Shown piece by piece: positions 35,161 to 45,610 of a stretch of DNA of 64,000 nucleotides. Numbering within the stretch: the stretch's first letter is position 1; each line of letters begins with the position of its first letter. The position numbers and the translations under genes are program-made. The DNA is taken from assembly GCA_047967505.1 (NCBI GenBank), contig CM106538.1. The stretch is one strand, 5' to 3'. The notes beneath the pieces were generated by a model, which was given only the letters and a program-made list of their open reading frames with translations, did no database searches and had not been told where the DNA came from. The DNA comes from Dipteris shenzhenensis (Eukaryota > Polypodiophyta > Polypodiopsida > Gleicheniales).

Positions 35161-35793
35161 CGAGAGTCCTCTCTTAGGTACCAATGTTTGCTTTGCTACC
35201 TATAGCTTTCCAAAGTTGCAAGAAAATGCATAAACATGTTATGGATTGAGCCACCATTAAAGAATGGACTGATAATCCATAACTCCTCATCATCAGAACG
35301 TCCTATGGCATGACACACGCCTCTGTATGTCATTGACATGGCTAGCTCCATCTTCAACATGGCATATGCATCAACAATATCGTGTTTACTTCTTTTTCCT
35401 TCATATGAAGCTGTTGATTTTAGACTTGAAACACCAACAATTGATACTCAGTGCACCCTTCCTTCCACTCCCGATCCCAATTTCTTAAGGACCATTATTG
35501 CACGATGTAGAAAGTTCACATCATATTTGCACTTGGAAACATATTGAGTGCACATTTGCATTGATGTCCTACCTCGGGCAACTCCTACATTAATCTCTTC
35601 TTTTGCCTCATTCGTGGAGGCCCCAAGGTGTGTGCCAACTAATCCTTTCTCTCTCATGTTTTTTAGGCAATGGAAGCCTGCATTTTGGACCACTTAGTTG
35701 CACAAGAACAAGCTTTGCCTCTCCATCCAATGACAACTCAAAATCTTGATGGGATCTCAACAATTCTAGCTGGCACAACACATCACCAAGCAT
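35161..35793 (-). pseudogene. Protein-kinase-like relic
   Basis: On minus a broken frame reads VLKKLGSGVEGRVH (resembling a glycine-rich ATP-binding loop, GxGxxGxV) near 35455-35490. Downstream come LKMELAMSMTYRG and DDEELWIISPFFNGGSIHNM (resembling the kinase hinge, LWxVMPxxxGGS) near 35245-35330. A stop separates the two, and the catalytic HRD and DFG motifs are not present before the frame ends near 35178. The upstream part (NAGFHCLKNMREKGL) is unrecognised. The kinase assignment is tentative. Confidence 0.35.
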
Positions 35794-36550
35794 TCTCGTT
35801 TAATTACTTCATGCACATCACGCTTGGGCACTACTCTACAAGCTACATGAAACCAAGTTGTGACATGACAAACTCGCATTTTTATCTCTCCTCAGCTTGT
35901 CTATAGTGGCATGTTGTTCACCGTGTAGAAACAAAGCTTTTAAGGGACATTTTACCTATTCTATTCTATATTCTGGAAAGGTGCATTGTAAAAAATGATG
36001 TCTTGGCTTTCAAAGGTTAAAGCTATGAATTGTTCTTTTGAGGAAAAAGCCGCAGCTTTTAAAGATAGAAGCAATACTTAAAGGAACTCTGCATTTATTA
36101 TATTATGTATCATATTATCTAAAATCCGAATGCCATGCTTTTCATGCAGTAAGTAGGAATGGGCTCTTATTAAAGAACTTTTTCTTTCATAAGAAAGAGC
36201 AAGGTTTTATTATGGAAAAACTTTAATTGGCTTATGTGCCATCAATAGAACTATCTATAAGGTCAAAACTTGTTTATAAGGTCAAAACTTGTTGATTCAA
36301 AAAACTAAGGGAACATTTTAATTTAGTGGCTTTATTTTCCATATATATTGTACCAGAGATAAAGGAGGTTTTGAAAGATAACAAGTCCCAAGAGGCATAC
36401 ATTGCGACCTTATGATAGATAGTACATGACCTTACATGTGATAACTATGTAAGCATGAACTGATTGATGCCTTTAAATAAGGGATATTTGAGAGGCAAAC
36501 TTTCAAATCAAGCTTTTAGATCGATGTGTAGACATGACCTTACATATGTA
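35794..36550. other. No gene seen
   Basis: AT-rich DNA between the kinase-like relic and the MTPSL gene. It should include the MTPSL 3' UTR (right part), but no defined polyadenylation signal was assigned. GGTCAAAACTTGTTTATAA repeats in short tandem near 36260. Confidence 0.4.
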
Positions 36551-36554
36551 AGCA

Positions 36555-37577
36555 TCAGTGTGTAGATAGATCTGCATATCGAGCACTCAAAGAGTTCCAG
36601 TAAAGTGTTCCCGCCAGCCAATTGCCCACACCTTCGAGATAGCCTTGCAGCCCAGTTTTATCCATCAGGCTTGTCTTCCTTATCTCGTTCACCAGCCTAA
36701 CACACTCCTCGTCTTTGACTTTGATTAGCTCGCACACTTCCGAAACAATCCCCGACAAGTCGACAGGACTGCATGTGGATTTGGATTTTGAATAGTCCAA
36801 ATACATCACTGCAATAAGATTGAAATAATCGCCTTCAAGATACTCCTTTTTGAACGACACCAGATCGTTCACCCAGCAGAGATTGTCGGTTGTGGCGTCC
36901 TGCAGTTTGCAAATGAGTGGATTCGTGTATGTTTCTTCATCAAGCTCTACGCCCAGCGTGTACTCCATCAGTATGGAAGCCGGACACCACCCATAAGTGC
37001 ATCGACGTATTTCAATGAAAGTGTTTAGATCAGGAACAGTCTGTGTTTGTCGATAGATAACCTGGCTCCTATTCGCGTCGAGGAACGCCTTAAAGTATCG
37101 GATAAAGCGACCCTGCTGCGTCTTCGGCATCTCTTCGCAGATCTCGTTCCACCAATCAGCGGCAGTTTCGGTTATCACGCGCGCCACGTGAGAAGAGGAC
37201 GAGTTACTGATGACTTTGCCTTCTAAGACACCTATAATTGATTGCAAAATCTCATCAGCCGCAGCCGAGTTGGCTCCCATTTCCTTGGGATCGTCAAGGA
37301 AGTTATCCAACAAGAACATCCAGGCGACGTGCTTGACTATGGGTACCATCCGTTTGCTAATACCATTGGCATAGGCCAGGCACGCAAAGAGATGAAACCT
37401 GGACTCAACAAGGAGTTTGTCGGTAAAGCCGGATTTCGCAAGGTCCTTGAAGCGGGATACGACCCAGGAATCACAAATGGATTTGAGTTGAAGACAATCG
37501 GGGTGATTGTTCCAGGGAAAGGAGCATTGGGGATGGGGAATAGTTATATTTTGGACATTGGAAGGCAAGTTCTCCAT
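36555..37577 (-). CDS. Microbial terpene synthase-like protein (MTPSL), intact
   Basis: Class I terpene synthases ionise a prenyl diphosphate (usually geranyl or farnesyl diphosphate) with Mg2+ to make mono- or sesquiterpenes, normally in the cytosol. The 340-residue uninterrupted frame has all hallmarks: the Asp-rich metal motif DNFLDD (residues 91-96), a pyrophosphate-sensor Arg (R191/R192), the second metal motif NDLVSFKKE (237-245) and the C-terminal RY pair (333-334). Length fits the single-domain microbial type; plant tps-a/b proteins are far longer, with an added beta domain. No transit peptide is evident. Start ATG 37577 sits in TCCATGG context. Product cannot be predicted from sequence. 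Confidence 0.9.
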   Translation of the reverse strand: MENLPSNVQNITIPHPQCSFPWNNHPDCLQLKSICDSWVVSRFKDLAKSGFTDKLLVESRFHLFACLAYANGISKRMVPIVKHVAWMFLLDNFLDDPKEMGANSAAADEILQSIIGVLEGKVISNSSSSHVARVITETAADWWNEICEEMPKTQQGRFIRYFKAFLDANRSQVIYRQTQTVPDLNTFIEIRRCTYGWCPASILMEYTLGVELDEETYTNPLICKLQDATTDNLCWVNDLVSFKKEYLEGDYFNLIAVMYLDYSKSKSTCSPVDLSGIVSEVCELIKVKDEECVRLVNEIRKTSLMDKTGLQGYLEGVGNWLAGTLYWNSLSARYADLSTH

Positions 37578-37581
37578 GGAG

Positions 37582-37623
37582 GAAGATAGAATGAAGACAG
37601 ACGAAGATAGAATGAAGACAGAC
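37582..37623 (-). repeat. 21-bp tandem duplication in MTPSL 5' UTR
   Basis: Two exact copies of a 21-bp unit (37582-37602, 37603-37623; begins GAAGATAGAATGAAGACAGA on plus) lie just upstream of the MTPSL start. Confidence 0.85.
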
Positions 37624-37682
37624 AGATCGAAGGGGATAGAGCGGGAGTCGGTATGCGGGTAAGTCGAGAAGAAGAAGATCGG

Positions 37683-37692
37683 TAATAAATAG
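37683..37692 (-). promoter_or_regulatory. Candidate TATA box of MTPSL gene
   Basis: CTATTTATTA on minus, about 106-115 bp upstream of ATG 37577. Position and composition fit a core promoter; not proven. Confidence 0.4.
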
Positions 37693-37744
37693 AGCCCGAC
37701 GGAGTAAGATCAACGCACACGTTTATCAGACCTGAGACATCATC

Positions 37745-38037
37745 GTGTCCTATATTTCAGACCTGAGACAGGTCCTATCCCATCAACGCCGTATCGGGTT
37801 TGTGTCACGTCGTGTGGTCCCTAGCCTATTTTGTGGGTCGGCGAAAAAGCTGAGCGTCGGAAGTGCAAAAGATTATAGACGATTGCGAATTGATCCAACA
37901 ACATTTATACGCTCTAACTACCACACCATAATTAACATCGTATTTATAATCACATGTTATTATAAGCATCTTTTCCAGGCCCCCCCCCCACATCAAAGCG
38001 GAAACCCCTAAATCTATCATAAAGCCACGCTTCCTAC
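37745..38037. other. No gene seen
   Basis: Upstream region of the MTPSL gene with a C11 run near 37980. GACCTGAGACA occurs twice (37728, 37760). Confidence 0.4.
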
Positions 38038-38039
38038 TA

Positions 38040-38432
38040 AGGGGCTTAGCACATGGGAAGAAATAGGATGGGAATGGGAAAAGGTGGTCCCACGCATATT
38101 TCTATCCTATTCCCATCCCACCATGTGCTAACAAAAAAAGAACTAGGGATGGGTTTAGGAGGAAGAGGACACATGGCATCATTTCATGTGTTTAAGAGCT
38201 GGGGACCTTGTGGGGACAAGGACACATGTCATCTTTCCATGTTTTTGAATCCCTAAAAAAGGGGAACCTATTCTGGCTGCCAGGGTCTAGAGGCCATTGT
38301 CCAGAATGGGAGAAAAAGTGGCTACTCCCATTCTAAATCCATCCTAGACCACTTGGTGTAGGATGGGAGTAATGATGACAAAAATATTCCCATCCTAAAC
38401 CCATGCTAGCCCCATCCATGTGCTAAGGCCCT
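38040..38432. mobile_element. 393-bp MITE, TIR AGGGSCTTAGCACATGG
   Basis: Inverted ends AGGGGCTTAGCACATGG and CCATGTGCTAAGGCCCT (16 of 17 match), each flanked by TA. Interior is non-coding, with further inverted GGATGGGAATGGG/CCCATTCC stretches. The TA flank suggests a Tc1/mariner-type MITE, but TA is too short to be decisive. Confidence 0.65.
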
Positions 38433-38434
38433 TA

Positions 38435-39425
38435 GGTGATGGGTATACATAAAGTTGGAGGAAGACAATACCTCCTATTCATGCCTACGATCATCTTAAA
38501 GTTCTATTCATTTAGTCGGCACCCACCTAATTATTTTGACCTATTAAAGGATTTTAGGGTGCACTATGACTCGTGAAGTAATTGTAAGTTGTCTTCCTTT
38601 TAAAAGAATTACAATCATGCTTATGAACTCTTTGAGTTTAGTGGGACACCTTAATCTTATGTATAATGAAGCCTACATTGAACGAAACTTGTATATTAAT
38701 CAAGCCTTAAATGCAAGCTTTAAAATAGTGAGAACATACCATCAAAGGAATTATAGGTCCCTCAAAGATAAAAACCTATAAAAAATTATTCATTGGAGGA
38801 AAACTAAATAGTTTCTAAAACATGAATCAATAAGGCATATTGTGTCTTTGTTTTAAAAGAATTACAATCATGTCGGTAACCCTTTAATTTTAATAAGAGA
38901 CCATGACCTTATCTGTGTTATAAAAAAGTCAAATTATAAAATAGTGTGAAAATTAGGCCGTTAAAGGAATAGGTCCCTTGGACCACCATCTTATAAAATA
39001 GTGTGAAAATTAGGCGGTCAAAGGAAGGTCCCTTGGATATAAAAGTCAATAATATAAGATCACCATCTTATATATGTGTCAAAAAATTTAAAGCCACATT
39101 ATAGAATTAGGCCGTCAAAGGAATAGGCTCCTTAGAGATAAAATACAATATAAAATTTGATTGATTAGATGAGATGTTGAATGTTGTCCTATGAGTAGTT
39201 TTAAAAAATGAAAAAGCACTGCATATTGTGTCTTCTTCTTTGAAACATTTAAATTATGTTGCAAAGGTCCCTTACGGACTCCTTACAGATCAATAGATCC
39301 CTCAGAGCCCGGGGAGTCCACCAGGGTTTATCGTATGATACCATGTGAGTGTAAGGGAGGGGGGTTATATAAGGGAAGGAAGGTACATTTTATAAGGTAA
39401 GGTCCCGTAAATAGGGGGTAGACAA
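38435..39425. repeat. Dispersed repeat DNA, no gene
   Basis: AT-rich sequence with internally repeated phrases (AAAAGAATTACAATCATG near 38600 and 38860; TAAAATAGTGTGAAAATTAGGC twice near 38940 and 39000, given here as landmarks). A GATTGATTAGATGAGATGTT phrase at about 39160 recurs near 56360, outside the other end of the giant element. No coding family recognised. Confidence 0.45.
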
Positions 39426-39429
39426 GAGG
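39426..39429 (+). repeat. Putative TSD of giant element (left), GAGG
   Basis: GAGG (extendable to GAGGAA, ambiguous with the terminus) precedes the left TIR and follows the right TIR at 56269-56272. Confidence 0.6.
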
Positions 39430-39456
39430 AACACACTATTCAAAATTTTTGGACTT
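39430..39456 (+). repeat. Left TIR of giant element
   Basis: AACACACTATTCAAAA, then one mismatched base, then TTTTGGACTT. It contains CACTA, but the flanking 3-bp pair does not match, so a standard CACTA boundary is not supported. GGACTT/AAGTCC repeats follow within 60 bp. Confidence 0.8.
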
Positions 39457-39589
39457 GTGTAAAGTCCAATTTGAGAAATGGACTAAAAAACAGTCCAAAA
39501 ATTTTGAATATACTAGTAATGTTGTTTTTTGAACTAGATTTGACAACTCAAAACAAAAGATTTGATGATTAAGTACTAAGAACATCAAT

Positions 39590-39905
39590 GCATAACCAAA
39601 TCTCTTACAAAGGTGGTCTACATAAACATCTTCATAACTTTACAAAAATCTCTTACAGAGGTGGTCTACATAAACATCTTCATAACTTCTTGTGAATTGA
39701 GCTACTATCACCTAAGAACATCAATAGATGACCAATAATAGATGACCAATTCTCTTAGAAAGGTGGTGTAAATAAACACCTTTATGTATAAGTGGTGTGC
39801 ACACACCTTTATGACCATTTCTTTTAGAAAGGTGGTGTACATAAACCCCTTAGAAAGGTAGTGTAGATAAATCCTTTTATGTGTAAGTGGTGTACATATA
39901 CACCT
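39590..39905. repeat. Left subterminal palindromes and tandem phrases
   Basis: Tandem AGGTGGTCTACATAAACATC phrases (39610, 39658) precede hairpin-like GGTGTAAATAAACACC (39765-39780), GGTGTGCACACACC (39794-39807) and the perfect GGTGTACATATACACC (39889-39904). The last matches the right-end palindrome family. Confidence 0.75.
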
Positions 39906-40112
39906 CACTTGGTATCAAAAAACACCCTTAACTATAAAAATACATTTGACATAAGCTTTAAAATACACCATTAAGTATAAAATGGACCTCATAAACAATC
40001 TTTATACACAATAATGAGAGTAAAGAAATCAAAAAAGTAGTAAACTTTTTATTAGATATTCGCTTTACATAGAAGTTCAAAACTTGTGATTATAAAGCCG
40101 TCAGCCATCATG

Positions 40113-43100
40113 TTACTCAGTACCAATGTCTTCAATGCCAGGCCCTTGACTACCAGGGTCCTGACTAATAGGCTGCTCTAAGACTGGAGTCTCAGTAGCA
40201 AGGTCCTCAATAGTTTGCTCTTCAGTTCCAAGCACCTGACTAGTAGGCTGCTCTAGAGTCTCATGACCAAGTTCTTGGTGAGTAGGGACCTGGCTACTAG
40301 GTTCCTGACTAGTAGGCTACTCTGGAGTCTATAAGATCATGGTTGAAGAACCATCTATGCCTCCTCGTAACTCCTCCTAGTCATGCTTTGCCTTGTCCAT
40401 ACCTTCTTTGATTAAGGCTTCCTTGCTTGATCCACTTGCCTGCTGTCCTTCACCCAAGATCAAGGGTGCCTTCCTCACTTTTAATTTCAAGGGAAGTGCT
40501 TCCACCTCTTTAGCCTTACCTTTTCCTGTGACGTGCTGTACTACTACTTCTTGCTGCTGCGAGCCTTCTCGTATGATGAGTGGAACCTCCTTGACTCTAG
40601 TTGACAATTGATCACCCTTATTCTTTGTGCGGATTTCTTCTTGGCGTAAGTCATCAGATGCAGAGCTTTCATCCTCATCATCACCTGAGTTAGAATCATC
40701 ACCCTCAGACTCACTACCCTCGTCCTCGACATTTTTCTCACTACCCTCTTCTTTGACATTTTCCTCTTCAAAGAAGGTAGTGCAACTGTAATATGTGTCA
40801 AAGAACTCAACTTGATGGGCGGTATCAATGACATTTACAGTTCTACCTTGGCATAGCAATTTCTCAGCAGCAAAACCCATTCGATACAATGCTACTTCCC
40901 ACCCATCATTCAGTAAATTCTTTGTCATCTCTAGGTTACATCAGGATCCATCGGCTTTCTGTAATCCACCATTGCTGCATCAAGCTTAACCTTATTGTCC
41001 TCAAAGTAATGAAGCTCGAGAGTCCTTAAAGGAATTTTGATTAGATTGCCACCACCCCTGGATAAGAAGCACATCAAGAAAGGCTGCAAGACTTGAATGG
41101 CAGTGCCTTCCAAGACAGTCATATGATTGCGTAGGATTATACCATGGTATACTTTTGAAAGTAAATACCCAAATGCAGATGTCAAACTCGCATACAAGGC
41201 ATCCTTTTGTGATTCTGTCACGAACAGGACCAACATTGATCTTTTCTTATCTACCATAGGACCTTCTACGATAAACCGCACAAGTTCAACTATCCGTGAC
41301 ACTGCAAGGTCTTGCAATTCATCTATGAAAAATACACATGGCTTCTCCCAAGCATGACCGCTCATTGTTATGAAATGCTCTGTATCAATGCCATTGATGT
41401 GTGCAAATTTTGTATCATTCTCTGATAGTAGGATATCATAGGAGAAGCTGAATGGAGAACCATCATCTAAACCACCAATTGCTCTACCTTGGGCAGTGGA
41501 CTGCAAGGCCTTTTTCTTGATGTCCATATATTCTGTCTCAACAACCTTTGGCATTTTAGCTCTTAGATCCTTTGTTGGTGTGGCATCTGCATCCATTGAA
41601 GCCAACCACTTTCTAGCCCATGTCTTATCAAGGAGTTGACCTAGGCTAAGTGCTTTCTTCTTATCCACATCAATTGACTTGCCAGCTAACTCATCATCAG
41701 ATTTCAATAAAAATAATAGTGCCGAGAGAGCAGCCTCACTTTGAATCATTCGGTTGACCACTTCATCCAAGTTGCTATGCTTGCTCTTCTTTCCAAAGAA
41801 GCAGTCACCACTTAGGATCTTCTTGCATACTTCTTCTGTTATTGCATTTGGAACAAACCTTAATACTCTCCACCAAACAATAGACATCGGTTTCTTTATT
41901 TCTTTCCTCTGAGTTGCAGAAGTGTGCTCTGGTGCCTCAAAGGATATCTTCCATGTTTCATATGCTTGGCAAACATCCACCATGCTCTGAAACACTGAGT
42001 CCTCGTGGAAGACAATGCAAGTAACATCCCTGTATCTTGCAACGGCGGTGTTCAAATCCTTTGCCTCAACCTTATTACTTGGTATGCCTTGCGTATTGCT
42101 TACAACACCTTTCAAGCATCTATAGAACCGAGTCCTCTTTGCCATGTACTCAGATGTAGGTCTCCTGCCCTTCACTGTTTGTGGCTTTCCACAGCCCATC
42201 CATAACTCCCTTGCCTTTATCAAGATCTCAGAAAGAGAAGAGCTTTTTTTCAACCTAAATGGAGCAGAATTCAGCCTTTCTGATTCTAGAATGTACTTCG
42301 AGTCATCGTTAAATATGCATATATGACAAATGACCCGTTGAAACTTTTCCATCCACTCAATTTGTGGCAAGTTTCCGTTTCTTCCCTCATCAAGGGCGAT
42401 CCTGCAAGCTTCACAAAAGTGTTGCCCATCAATGGGCTCAACCTGCATCTTTCCAAGAATCTATTCTTTGCCAGCATGTATCTCTTCTTGATGTCAGTCC
42501 CATATCGGCTTTGGTACAAAGCCTCTCCATGAACAAAGTCACTCCTTCTAAAGCTCTCAAAAGCATCAAGAAAGTCCACGCGCTTTTGAAATGTGACATC
42601 AGGCAATGTAGGATCATCTTCTTGAAGTCTCTTAAACGCCATAGGATGAAGAGTGATATTAGTGGCAATTGGAGTTCTTGTTTTCCTCGTATCTTCATAC
42701 AATTTGCGTGCAAATGTCTTATCTAGCTTTCTTTGATTTGTGAACAACGAAGCTCGATCAATAAGCATTGTGGCCACGCTGAATTGTGAAAATCCCCAAA
42801 TGTACCCCTCATCCTCTGGAGGATGTAAGTCTGCCATACTTATAGAAAAGTCTTCGAGACTTGTATCTTCTTCTTGCGGATTCTCCTGTTCATCGCTATC
42901 CAATTTTTCACCTGGTTTTAAATAACCTGCACTTGAACGATCTACATGTGGAGTAGGAGTTATTCTTGCTCTCTTTCTAGGAATAGCTGTAGAACTTGAA
43001 TCTGCTCCACGATCACTCCTTCTTGTTCCTGTAGTTGCAGCAGTCGATGGTGTAGGTACAGTTGGAGATACTGTAGTTACTGCCACAGATATTGTAGTTA

Positions 43101-43563
43101 CTCTTGTCGGAGTTACCGTAGTTATCGCCACAGATATTGGCGGTACAACTTGACGGTTACATGTTATAGTTGGCGTACTTACTGCTGCACTTACTACTGC
43201 TGAAGGTACAACACCATCACTTGGAAATGCATCCCACATTTTCTTTAATGCTTCTAAGGCACTAAGCAATTCTTGAGATCCCTCAATTGAATCTGGTAAG
43301 GGCTTCAAGAAGTGCTTGTGCGTAACTCGTAACTTGTAAACCACCTCGTCATTCTTTCCTTTGCACACAACTTCTATCAAATTGTTTTCTGTAATGTTGA
43401 TGTTTGAGACCATGCCACCATTTCTTACTACCTCTGGAGAATATTTCACGCTTGACACATTCTCTTTAGTGATCACCAAAAAATACTTTGATTTGTGCTC
43501 CATAAAATACCAAGCATGTTTAAGGTATTTGAAAGACACCTTGGAACCAAAACTGGACGCCAT
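40113..43563 (-). pseudogene. Giant element gene A: unknown protein, about 1,150 codons, two -1 offsets
   Basis: Function unknown. ATG 43563 follows a strong acceptor (TTGTTTTTCAG). Frame 1 (43563-about 42450): MASSFGSKVSFKYLKHAWYF, a Thr/Val/Pro-rich linker, then basic PRKRARI, a possible nuclear signal. Frame 2 (about 42450-40931): a C-X2-C-X25-C-X2-C cluster (FCEAC...ICHIC) suggesting zinc binding, then FFIDELQDLAVSRIVELV. Frame 3 (about 40940-40113): MGFAAEKLLCQGRTVN, an acidic run EGDDSNSGDDEDE, a Lys-rich stretch and degenerate PTSQ repeats with three TAG stops. Each junction needs the same -1 shift; no classical slippery heptamer is seen. Either two indels or an unusual recoded gene. 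Confidence 0.6.
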
Positions 43564-43569
43564 AGTTTT

Positions 43570-45462
43570 CTGAAAAACAATCAAAAATAAAAAATGAGAA
43601 TTACAATGATTTTCAAACTCAAAATATTAAATAAATTTCTAATTAAATATTATTTTAAGTTTTATTTATTTTTAATTTTTAAAATAAAATAAATTAATTT
43701 AAATTTTTCATCTTTTTTTTAATTATTTTATTTTAATTAATTTATTTATTTTTACATCTAAAATTTAATTTAATTTTTTAAAATTTTTTTAAGTTTTATT
43801 TATTTTAACTTTTTTTATTTTTTTAAAATAAATTAAGTTAATTAAATTTTTTCGTCTTTTTTTTCCTTCTTTAAATTAAATTAAATTAATTTTTTTGTCT
43901 TTAAAAATAAAATAAAAATTTAAAGCCCTTTGGGGGCTTAGGGCAGGGGAGGGATTAACCCCAACCTCTGTTGCGTGCGCAATAGGTTGGGGGTTAACCC
44001 CCTCCTCTCCTCCCGCCTCCCCCATCCCGCCTCTTCCTTCCTCTTTCTTTGCCTCCTCCTCCCGTCTGCGCCCTCTCGTCGACCCCCTCCCCTCCCTCCC
44101 GCCTCCCCCTCCTGTCTGCGCCCTCCCCGCCCTCTCACCTCCTTGCCTGCCTCCTCTCCCTCCTCCCTCCCGCCTCCCTGCCTACCTCCTCTCCTTCTCC
44201 CTCTCGCCTCCCCGCCTGCCTCCTCCCTCCCGACTGCCCTCTCCTCTCCCTCCTCCCTCCCCTCCCATCCTCCTCACCGCTCCCCGCCTTAAAAAAGAGG
44301 GAGAAGAGGGGGGAAAGCTGGAGGAGAGGGGAAGGGAGCGGAGGGAGGAAGGGAGGGGGCCGACGGGAGGGGAGGCGAGGAAGGGGGAGGGGGGGATGGG
44401 AGGGCAGGAGGAGAGGAGGGAGGGGGGGTTAACGGCCGGGGAAGGGAGAGGGGAGGTGGGGAAGGGAGGGCGGAAGGAGAGGAGGGAGGGGAAGTTTACC
44501 CCCACCTGTTGCGTTCACAACAAGTGGGGTGGGGGGTATTATTACCCCCACCCCACCTGTTGCATGCGCAATAGGGGGGTTTAACCCTCCCCCTCCCTCC
44601 TCTCGTCCCGCCGCCCTACCACCTCCCCTCCCCCTTCCCTGCCTCGCCCCCCCACCCCACCTGTTGCGCATGCAACAGGTGGGGTGGGGGGGGGTATTAT
44701 TGGGGGGGGGGGGTTAACCCCCCCTCCCTCGTCTCCCCACGCCCTCCCGCCTCCCCTCCCCCTTCCCCTTCCCCTCGCCCTCCCTGCCTCCCCTCCCCCT
44801 TCCCGGCCCTCCCGTTGGCCCCCTCCCCTCCCCCTTCCCCACCTCCCCCTCACGTCGACCCCCTCCCCTCCCTCCCGCCTGCGACGGGGAGGGGAGGCGG
44901 AGGGGGAGGCGGGGAAGGGAGGGGCCGGCGGGGAGGGGGAGGGGGAGGGGAAGGGAGGGATGGCGGGGAAGGGAAGGGAGGGATGGTGGGGAGGGAGGGG
45001 CCAGTGGGGAGGGACGACGAGGAAGGGAAGGGAGGGAAGGTGGGGAGGGAGGGGCCGGCGGGGAGGGGGAGGGAGAGGAGGGGGAGGGAGAGGGAGGGGC
45101 CGGCGGGGAGGGGAACGGGGAGGGAGAGGAGGGAAAGGGAGGGGCCGGCGGGGAGGGGGAAGGGGAGGCGGGGAAGGGTAGGGGAAGGGAGAGCAGGGAG
45201 GAGAGGGGAAGGGGAAGGGGGAGGAGAGGGGAAGGGAGGGGGAGGGGAGGAGAGGAAGCGGGAGGAGGGAGGGGAGAAGCGGGAGGAGAGGGGAAGGGAG
45301 GGGGAGAGAGGAAGCGGGAGAAGAAGGGGGAGGAGAGGGGAAGGGAGGGGGAGGGGAGGGCAAGGGACGGGAGGGAGGAGAGGGGAAGGGAGAGGAGAGA
45401 GGAAGCGGGAGGAGAGGGGATGGTAAGCAGGAGAGGAGGGACGAGAGGGAGGGAGGGAGTAC
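43570..45462 (-). other. Proposed 5'-UTR intron of gene A
   Basis: On minus, a donor CCCAG|GTACTC at 45462/45461 and an acceptor TTTTTCAG at 43571/43570 bound a 1.9-kb stretch. It contains AT-rich DNA (43600-43925) and the polypurine/polypyrimidine block. Splice sites are by eye. Confidence 0.45.
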
Positions 45463-45470
45463 CTGGGTGG
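43930..45470. repeat. Polypurine/polypyrimidine block with GC palindromes
   Basis: Alternating strand-asymmetric tracts: C/T-rich 43985-44285, G/A-rich 44290-44500, C/T-rich 44585-44655 and 44715-44880, G/A-rich 44880-45460. Sense and antisense tracts can pair into large hairpins, and G-runs can form quadruplexes. Palindromes such as ACCTGTTGCGCATGCAAC with complement interrupt it (43965, 44505, 44560, 44665). Open frames here are compositional. Confidence 0.85.
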
Positions 45471-45520
45471 AGAGGTGGTGGAGCTCTAGGAAAATTGTGA
45501 GAGAGAATGAGGAGAAGTAG

Positions 45521-45530
45521 AGTTTTATAG
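45521..45530 (-). promoter_or_regulatory. Candidate TATA box of gene A
   Basis: CTATAAAACT on minus, followed by C/T-rich leader and the donor at 45462. About 60 bp separates TATA and donor, leaving room for a short first exon. Confidence 0.6.
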
Positions 45531-45600
45531 GAAATGGGTAGCTTTTAGGTCAAGTCAGCTTTTTTTAGTTTTTAAGGTTTTTTTAGTTCTTTTAGGTTCA

Positions 45601-45610
45601 CTATAAGTAG
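45601..45610 (+). promoter_or_regulatory. Candidate TATA box of gene B
   Basis: CTATAAGTAG on plus, 100 bp before ATG 45710, followed by a C/T-rich leader. It is back to back with the gene A TATA box 70 bp away, forming a compact bidirectional promoter. Confidence 0.6.

Noticed and set aside
36038-36226. Small plus-strand frame MRKKPQLLKIEAIL
   Set aside because: AT-rich, short and without motif or context; no support as a gene.
43975-45426. Long Pro/Arg/Gly/Ser-rich open frames on both strands
   Set aside because: They are compositional by-products of polypurine/polypyrimidine DNA, with no start context, conserved motif or codon structure.
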